From Nitrospirota bacterium (GTDB lineage: Bacteria > Nitrospirota > Nitrospiria > Nitrospirales > UBA8639): a stretch of DNA of 64,000 nt. The notes below the pieces were generated by a model that worked only from the letters and a program-made list of their open reading frames with translations, did no database searches and was not told the origin of the DNA. The DNA lies in contig RFGF01000018.1 in the NCBI GenBank assembly GCA_003695915.1, positions 1 to 64,000 on the forward strand, in the 5' to 3' direction. The position numbers were made by a program, and so were the translations under genes. Shown here piece after piece: positions 59,289-64,000 of this stretch; position 1 is the stretch's first letter; every line of letters starts with the position of its first letter.

Positions 59289-60293
59289 TTACCAAGGCAC
59301 GCCCACTTCACGAAGAAGGCTCATCGGGCCATATTGCTTGACGAGTTCCAATTGCTCCCGATCTTTGACCAAGAATGCGCCGGCAAACCCGAGACTATTG
59401 ATCGAGATATCCCGGAAACATTCTTTCGATCGTGGCACGAGCAGCATCTCTTGCCGGGTGATCAACAAATTGTAGGGGCTGAGCTGTCCTGTATCGCCAA
59501 AGCACTTCACTCCTGCTTCCTGGCACATCGCTTGATAGCAGGTGTGTAATTCTACCGCTTGCTCCGCTGGTGTCCTGTGCTCCAAGGGGGCAATCCGGCA
59601 CAGCACATGTCGAAAGGGGAAAGCTGGGGCACCGCCAAATTGCCCATGAAACTTGGCTTCCGCCAACACAGGCTCAATGGGGATCTTCGGCCCCTTGGGA
59701 GCAAGCGGCAAAGGAACCATCTGCATGTGCCTGTGCCGTTGGCTCGCCCCGGCGACCGGTCCGGCATTGTAAAATCCCAGCCCGTCAAACTCCACCATAC
59801 ATCGCCAGAGCGCTTCAAAGTCTTGGCGACTCAGTGGGGTTTCTTGGTCTTCATATTCACGGGTCACCAGCAGTATATGGCCGTCGATGACGTTAAATTT
59901 GTTCAGGAGACAGACATGGGTCGATGTCACATCCGCGACGAAGAGCTCTGGATCATACGGAAGGAAGGGATTCTGCGAGACGCCGGATACTCGATCATCT
60001 CTTCCGGTTGATTGCCCGACCGCCTCTTTTCTTGCCAAACTGGTCACGATGCGAACCAGAAACAAGACTCCCTTGTCCGACACAAATTCGTATTCAGTGG
60101 GAATCGGCTGAAGTATGCCTCGGCGATGGGCGGCCTGGACCCGGGCTTGAACGAGCGACCATAACGATCCAGGCGCGAAGAAATGCGGAGATGGCGACTC
60201 GCTATGCTGGTCTCTATTCATGCGTGCGTCGGACGGCTGAAAGCCGCTTTTCCGGAGGATCTGCCGCCTCCTGCTACGAGAGAGGGGTTTCAT
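59289..60293 (-). CDS. ATP adenylyltransferase / Ap4A phosphorylase family
   Basis: A 334-residue protein with the HIT-like catalytic motif QRHRHMQMVPL (Hx-H-x-Hx-like, about residue 190) and the adjacent VAGAS loop. ILLVTREYEDQETPLSRQDF and AFLVKDREQLELVKQYGPM (parts) match Apa1/Apa2-type Ap4A phosphorylases that split diadenosine tetraphosphate with phosphate. A GAGG site precedes the ATG at 60293; a shorter start 72 bases downstream is possible. An N-terminal basic leader of about 25 residues is unusual. Confidence 0.83.
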   Translation of the reverse strand: MKPLSRSRRRQILRKSGFQPSDARMNRDQHSESPSPHFFAPGSLWSLVQARVQAAHRRGILQPIPTEYEFVSDKGVLFLVRIVTSLARKEAVGQSTGRDDRVSGVSQNPFLPYDPELFVADVTSTHVCLLNKFNVIDGHILLVTREYEDQETPLSRQDFEALWRCMVEFDGLGFYNAGPVAGASQRHRHMQMVPLPLAPKGPKIPIEPVLAEAKFHGQFGGAPAFPFRHVLCRIAPLEHRTPAEQAVELHTCYQAMCQEAGVKCFGDTGQLSPYNLLITRQEMLLVPRSKECFRDISINSLGFAGAFLVKDREQLELVKQYGPMSLLREVGVPW

Positions 60294-60391
60294 CTTGCCT
60301 CAGTAGGCCGGACTCGTCAATGTGGGCTTGCTCCTGTTCGCCGTTTCGAATATGGTGGTGCCAAACATTCGAGGGAGTGACGATTGCACTC

Positions 60392-60913
60392 ATGACCGAT
60401 CGACCGAGAGAACGAGACAAGCGAATCCTCGTCGGCGTTGACGACTCCGATGCCACAATTCGAGCACTTCATTACCTCGCAACCATTATTGAAGGGCGCA
60501 ACGATTTTCATGTGTGCTTGCTGCATGTTCTTCCTCCAATTCCGCCAGAACTCCTGGAATTTGGTGGCGCAGAAGATCCCGAGGCTGAACGGCAATTAAG
60601 CGAAGAGCTGAAACGAGCTCAAGCTCAATGGCTTGAAGAAGCCCAACAGGCTGCCCAGCCCGTTATGCAGCGAGCCCAAGCGGTGCTGCGAGAACGTGGC
60701 ATCGATCCCCGGCAGATCGAGGTCGCATTTGCCGAAGCGATCCATCGGCCAGATATTCCTCAAAGCCTGCTCGATGCCGCCGGGCTTCGCCACTGTGGCA
60801 CCATCGTGGTGGGTCGCGAATCTTTTCCCCTTTTGCAAGAACTCCTACACCGTCACGTCGGTGAAGAGCTTGTCCGAAAGGGTCAGGGGATGGCGATTTG
60901 GGTCGTCGAATGA
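60392..60913 (+). CDS. universal stress protein UspA family
   Basis: A 173-residue UspA-domain protein. It begins RILVGVDDSDATIRALHYLA (residues about 11-30) and ends with HCGTIVVGRESFPLLQEL, the ATP-binding-like G-x2-G-x9-GS/T region being partly degenerate (VVGRESF). A long middle insert (about 60-95, LSEELKRAQAQWLEEAQQAA part) is helical. The ATG at 60392 has no near RBS; the upstream in-frame GTG is an alternative. Divergent from the Ap4A phosphorylase gene, which may link it to stress responses. Confidence 0.8.
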   Translation: MTDRPRERDKRILVGVDDSDATIRALHYLATIIEGRNDFHVCLLHVLPPIPPELLEFGGAEDPEAERQLSEELKRAQAQWLEEAQQAAQPVMQRAQAVLRERGIDPRQIEVAFAEAIHRPDIPQSLLDAAGLRHCGTIVVGRESFPLLQELLHRHVGEELVRKGQGMAIWVVE

Positions 60914-60989
60914 ACGAATCAGGCGCAGCAATACAACAGATAAGAGAAGCGGTTCGCATGCTGGTATCTCAATTCAAGGGAGGAAGACC

Positions 60990-61238
60990 GTGTCAACACC
61001 GAAACTTCTTGAAGAAGCGGTTGAGCGACTCGACATTGCATCGGCACGCATCGATGAAGTTCGTACCAAGCCAGTGACGCTGGAAAATATTCGAGAATGG
61101 CTGGATGCTTTGACGGATTACGCCATGGCCAGCACCGAAATTCATCAACTGACAAATGAATCGGTTCATGAAAAACTCCATGAATTGGCTGCCCGAATGG
61201 GCCTCAGGCATTTTCCGTCGCGCTCGACCCAAGAATAA
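60990..61238 (+). CDS. small conserved hypothetical protein (GTG start)
   Basis: An 82-residue acidic helical protein, MSTPKLLEEAVERLDIASAR and EWLDALTDYAMASTEIHQLT (parts). It starts at a GTG 7 bases after GGGAGG, a clear RBS, with no competing ATG. Upstream frames that include it as a C-terminus are readthrough. Function unknown. Confidence 0.7.
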   Translation: MSTPKLLEEAVERLDIASARIDEVRTKPVTLENIREWLDALTDYAMASTEIHQLTNESVHEKLHELAARMGLRHFPSRSTQE

Positions 61239-61364
61239 CAACTTCAGATGAGGCGATTCGTTCTGGGGCTCGGCGCCTAAGCATCACGATTCCTGAGTCC
61301 GCTCGCGATTTTCGCCTCATCGATCGTCAATTCAGTCGGACATTTCTGTCCACTGGTCATTCCT

Positions 61365-62336
61365 ATGCAGGAAGGTGCCGACGCAGCCGAATGGCTTTCT
61401 CCCGTCGACGCGATTGCCCGAAGCCCAGGCGTCGTCCTGGTCATCGGCAGATCGGATTGTGGAAAGACCACCTGGATTCACTCTGCCACAAAAGCCCTGT
61501 TCCGCCTCGGAATATCAGCCATCGCCATTGTCGATGCAGATTTGGGTCAATCCACTTTTGGTCCCCCGACCACGGTTGGTCTCTATTGCGCAACCGATTC
61601 CGATAACTTCGACGACGATGCCGAACGTGGGATCTTTCATGCCGCAGCATTTGTGGGCTCGATCACCCCGCTCCGACATTTATTGCAAACGCTCACTGCG
61701 TGCCATCGACTGGTAGATCGAGCCAAACGATCAGGGGCTGCGATTATTATGGTCGATACCTCGGGGCTGATATCTGGAAGTGCGGGATTCCAACTGAAAT
61801 GGCGAAAAGTGGAACTGCTGGCCCCGCGGCACGTGGTGGCCCTGCAGGAGGAAGCCGAGCTCGAACCCCTGCTCTCGGTGATCGGGGCTGATTCCGAATT
61901 AGCGATCCATCGGAGAACGGTACCTTCCGACATCCGGCCTCGCTCACCCGCTGAGCGAACCGCCTATCGCAATCACCGCTTTTCGATGTATTTTAACGAT
62001 GCCCAAGCGCATACCCTTCAATTGGAATCGATCATATGCCTTTCCCCGCCCTATCCACGGCGCAGTTGGTCTATTTCCATGCCACCCGTGCTTTCCCCGA
62101 CCATTCTTCAATCGCTGTCCGCCGACGAACTCTCAGGGTGCCTCGTCGGACTCAATACCGCCACAAACACCACGCTGGGGTTGGGTGTCGTAGAAGGACT
62201 CGATCACCCTGGTCAAGCTTTGAAAGTATGGACCCCTTTACACGATCTCTCGAAGGTGAGGCTCGTGCAATTCAGCGATCTTCGACCCGCTTTGCCTTCT
62301 TTTTCCCAAGACAGACCTAACGCTTCCCAGCAATGA
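61365..62336 (+). CDS. Clp1/Grc3-like P-loop polynucleotide kinase family protein
   Basis: A 323-residue P-loop protein. Walker A is GRSDCGKTTWIH (about residues 28-39); the following VDADLGQSTFGPPTTVGLYC is the hallmark of the Clp1/Grc3 family, whose members phosphorylate 5'-OH ends of RNA in eukaryotes and archaea. Asp in ADLGQS would bind metal and clamp substrate, and IIMVDTSGLISGSAGFQLKW (part) is the switch region. Bacterial members are known only from surveys. No RBS is obvious. It overlaps the next frame as ATGA (62333-62336). Confidence 0.75.
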   Translation: MQEGADAAEWLSPVDAIARSPGVVLVIGRSDCGKTTWIHSATKALFRLGISAIAIVDADLGQSTFGPPTTVGLYCATDSDNFDDDAERGIFHAAAFVGSITPLRHLLQTLTACHRLVDRAKRSGAAIIMVDTSGLISGSAGFQLKWRKVELLAPRHVVALQEEAELEPLLSVIGADSELAIHRRTVPSDIRPRSPAERTAYRNHRFSMYFNDAQAHTLQLESIICLSPPYPRRSWSISMPPVLSPTILQSLSADELSGCLVGLNTATNTTLGLGVVEGLDHPGQALKVWTPLHDLSKVRLVQFSDLRPALPSFSQDRPNASQQ

Positions 62337-62761
62337 CAATTCTTGTCGAGAGGGACAAGCATGCGGTTTATGCCGTGTCGAAGAGCGGAATGCGTCTGCC
62401 TTCCCCGGATTTCCCTCGCAATTGGAGAGACCGTCTGCCCGAAGGCATCAGTCCAAGCTATACTCCAGAGCGAATGCCCTCGTGGTGCTTATGGGATCCA
62501 TTCAAATCCGCTTGGACGATGGTAACACTCAGACTCGCTCGCATGAGCTCCTCATCCCGGACCATTGCTTCGAGCACACCAAACCGAGGTCTTCACGCTT
62601 TTCTTTTTGACCAGCATGAGAAGGCCGCACTCAAAGCAGATTCGGCTATTTGGCGCCTGAATTGGATGACTATGCGAAGAACGATCGCCGGACGTCAACC
62701 TCCTAGAGCTGCCATGCACCCGGTCGTGTCGATCAAGGATCAAGGGCCTGTTTATGCGTGA
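62333..62761 (+). CDS. hypothetical protein, doubtful
   Basis: A 142-codon frame between the Clp1-like and CheR-like genes. It begins with ATGA overlap with the upstream stop and ends with an 8-base overlap into the CheR-like gene, as a real operon gene might. The composition is odd (many Met, Trp, Ser) and no domain is recognisable. Alternative frames within it (including 62422-62610) also look partly protein-like, so a frameshifted small gene is possible. Confidence 0.35.
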   Translation: MTILVERDKHAVYAVSKSGMRLPSPDFPRNWRDRLPEGISPSYTPERMPSWCLWDPFKSAWTMVTLRLARMSSSSRTIASSTPNRGLHAFLFDQHEKAALKADSAIWRLNWMTMRRTIAGRQPPRAAMHPVVSIKDQGPVYA

Positions 62762-63599
62762 CGAAGAGGGCGTACGATTTCTCCAATGGTGTCTGCCTCG
62801 ATTACATCTTCGATGGCCTGGATACCGGAAAGTTCGCCGGCAAGTGTATCAACGTCTAAAACGACGCATGAATGCGCTCGGCTTATCGTCTCTAGCGACA
62901 TACCGGGAATACCTAATGGCCCACCCGGAAGAATGGCCGATGCTCGAGACCCTCTGTCGTATTCACATCTCACGATTTTATCGCGATCGAGGCGTCTTTC
63001 AGGTTCTGCAACACGAGGTCATTCCGCAACTGGCCGCTATGGTCTTGTCGCAAGGCGAACACGAACTCCGATGCTGGAGTATTGGGTGTGCGGCAGGAGA
63101 AGAAGCCTATACACTGGCTATCATGTGGCACCAGGCCCTGGCTTCCTCCTTCCCTTCTCTTGCCATTCGCATTGTCGGTACAGATGCTGATCCACAAGCT
63201 CTCGAACGCGCCAAGAAGGCTTGTTATCCTGCAAGTAGCTTGAAAGACTTGCCAACAGAATGGCGGGAGGCGGCTTTTGAGATTTTGAATAAGGAATGTT
63301 GTCTCCGTCGGCTTTATCGGGATTCAGTCATCTTCTTGCAGCAAGACCTCCGATACGAATGCCCTGACCAAACCTTTCACATGATTCTTTGCCGATATGT
63401 GGTCTTCACCTATTTCGATGAAGCTTTACAGCAAGAGACCCTACACCGCATTCTAGCTCGTCTGCTTCCGTCTGGTGCCTTGATTATTGGCCAAACGGAA
63501 TCGTTGCTCGCCGACAGCCAGGGTCTCATCATCCCGTGGCCTGCACAATTGCGAATCTATCGGAAGATTGATGAAAGTGCGCGTTCGGAGGCAACGTGA
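62754..63599 (+). CDS. CheR-family methyltransferase
   Basis: A 281-residue CheR-type SAM methyltransferase that would methylate glutamates on chemoreceptors. N-terminal helical region (YREYLMAHPEEWPMLETLCRI, part) is followed by the SAM domain: CWSIGCAAGEEAYTLAIMWH (about 103-122), IVGTDADPQALERAKKACYP and LCRYVVFTYFDEALQQETLH. The motif HISRFYRDRGVFQVL is the usual CheR T-x-F-F-R region, here with Ser-Arg-Phe-Tyr. No chemotaxis genes flank it, so it may act on another sensor system. Confidence 0.82.
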   Translation: MRDEEGVRFLQWCLPRLHLRWPGYRKVRRQVYQRLKRRMNALGLSSLATYREYLMAHPEEWPMLETLCRIHISRFYRDRGVFQVLQHEVIPQLAAMVLSQGEHELRCWSIGCAAGEEAYTLAIMWHQALASSFPSLAIRIVGTDADPQALERAKKACYPASSLKDLPTEWREAAFEILNKECCLRRLYRDSVIFLQQDLRYECPDQTFHMILCRYVVFTYFDEALQQETLHRILARLLPSGALIIGQTESLLADSQGLIIPWPAQLRIYRKIDESARSEAT

Positions 63600-63620
63600 C
63601 GCTGGTGATCGATCCACGCA

Positions 63621-64000
63621 TTAGTTTTGCTCAGCGGCTTTTTTCTTTTCCGCTTCTCCAGTCATGGGAACAAAGGCGACCGGTAAAAGAGTCGTCCGCT
63701 CGAAACCCTTTTCCGTTCGCCGAATCAGGACCAGTTCTTGCACAAATTTCCCGACGGGAAGAATCATCCGTCCGCCGATCGCCAATTGGTCGAGCAAGGG
63801 CTGCGGCACATGGTCCGGAGCAGCGGTCACGATGATCGCATCGAACGGAGCTTCTTCCGGCCATCCTTGATAGCCGTCCCCCACACGGACGTGGACGTTT
63901 TGATATCCCAGTGCCCGCAGCGTGGCTTCTGCGCGCTTGGCCAAGGGCTCTACAATTTCGATCGTGTACACATGCGAGACAATTTCTGCCAGCACGGCGG
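63621..64000 (-). CDS. pcm: protein-L-isoaspartate O-methyltransferase, C-terminal part (cut by window edge)
   Basis: The last 126 residues of Pcm, which methylates isoaspartyl sites in damaged proteins using SAM. The visible frame starts inside the SAM domain (AVLAEIVSHVYTIEIVEPLA, part) and includes GDGYQGWPEEAPFDAIIVTA and LIGGRMILPVG-type LAIGGRMILPVG. The gene continues beyond 64000. The last residues (KKKAAEQN) extend past the typical end. Functionally related to the isoaspartyl peptidase at 27627. Confidence 0.9.
   Translation of the reverse strand, partial: AVLAEIVSHVYTIEIVEPLAKRAEATLRALGYQNVHVRVGDGYQGWPEEAPFDAIIVTAAPDHVPQPLLDQLAIGGRMILPVGKFVQELVLIRRTEKGFERTTLLPVAFVPMTGEAEKKKAAEQN

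Noticed and set aside
1-64000. tRNA and rRNA genes
   Set aside because: I looked for T-arm-like GTTCGAATC patterns and found only chance matches inside genes, with no matching acceptor stem.

Overview
The window looks like chromosomal DNA of a chemolithoautotrophic Nitrospira-type bacterium (phylum Nitrospirota). The main reason is a five-gene 2-oxoacid:ferredoxin oxidoreductase operon (1100-5342) of the oxygen-tolerant kind used for the reductive TCA cycle. The other genes agree: a Gram-negative envelope set (LolA, many lipoproteins, MurJ), a truncated globin, an assimilatory sulfur operon and a PEP-CTERM remnant. The assignment rests on gene content alone; there is no rRNA or other phylogenetic marker here, and I saw no tRNA, rRNA or CRISPR array.

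Layout. 1-770: decayed IS3-family sequence, apparently one element inside another. 1036-5457: por operon on the minus strand, with a strong terminator and a candidate promoter. 5685-7852: an M23 peptidase gene with an IS3 element (broken orfB) inserted just upstream of its start. 7946-17768: a long minus-strand run of housekeeping genes (cutA, thrH, gph, a membrane-anchored receiver, lolA, ftsK, rsmA, fmt). 18020-19411: yebC-ruvA on plus. 19615-24591: small and envelope proteins, an FG-GAP repeat lipoprotein, a CPBP protease and a fused MFS/spermidine synthase-like protein. 24802-30531: murJ, dtd, isoaspartyl peptidase, bcp, pdxB. 30579-31043: a lipoprotein truncated globin.

31236-40321 is the most distinctive part: LysR and Rrf2 regulators, then a sulfite reductase fused to a helical and a TusA-like domain, a 4Fe-4S APS reductase (CysH), a DsrE-like protein, a TrpD2-like protein lacking the usual PRPP motifs, CysD, and CysN with a C-terminal APS-kinase-like domain lacking its P-loop. 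Together these read as sulfate to APS to sulfite to sulfide without PAPS, with possible sulfur-carrier steps at the end.

40383-49644: secreted and lipoproteins, nadB, pabB-pabC and several small uncharacterised genes. 49892-53156: a DUF502 membrane protein, a GNAT acetyltransferase, a DmpA-type peptidase and a PEP-CTERM gene broken by one base in a G run. 53707-57138: gcvT-nudix, and a hydroxyproline dehydratase-like gene beside a 2OG-Fe(II) oxygenase. 57561-64000: CBS protein, HPF fused to a cold-shock domain, Ap4A phosphorylase, UspA, a Clp1/Grc3-like kinase, a CheR-like methyltransferase and a partial pcm at the right edge.

Promoters, operators and some starts were judged by eye and are hypotheses. 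Family names are from motif recognition without database searches.
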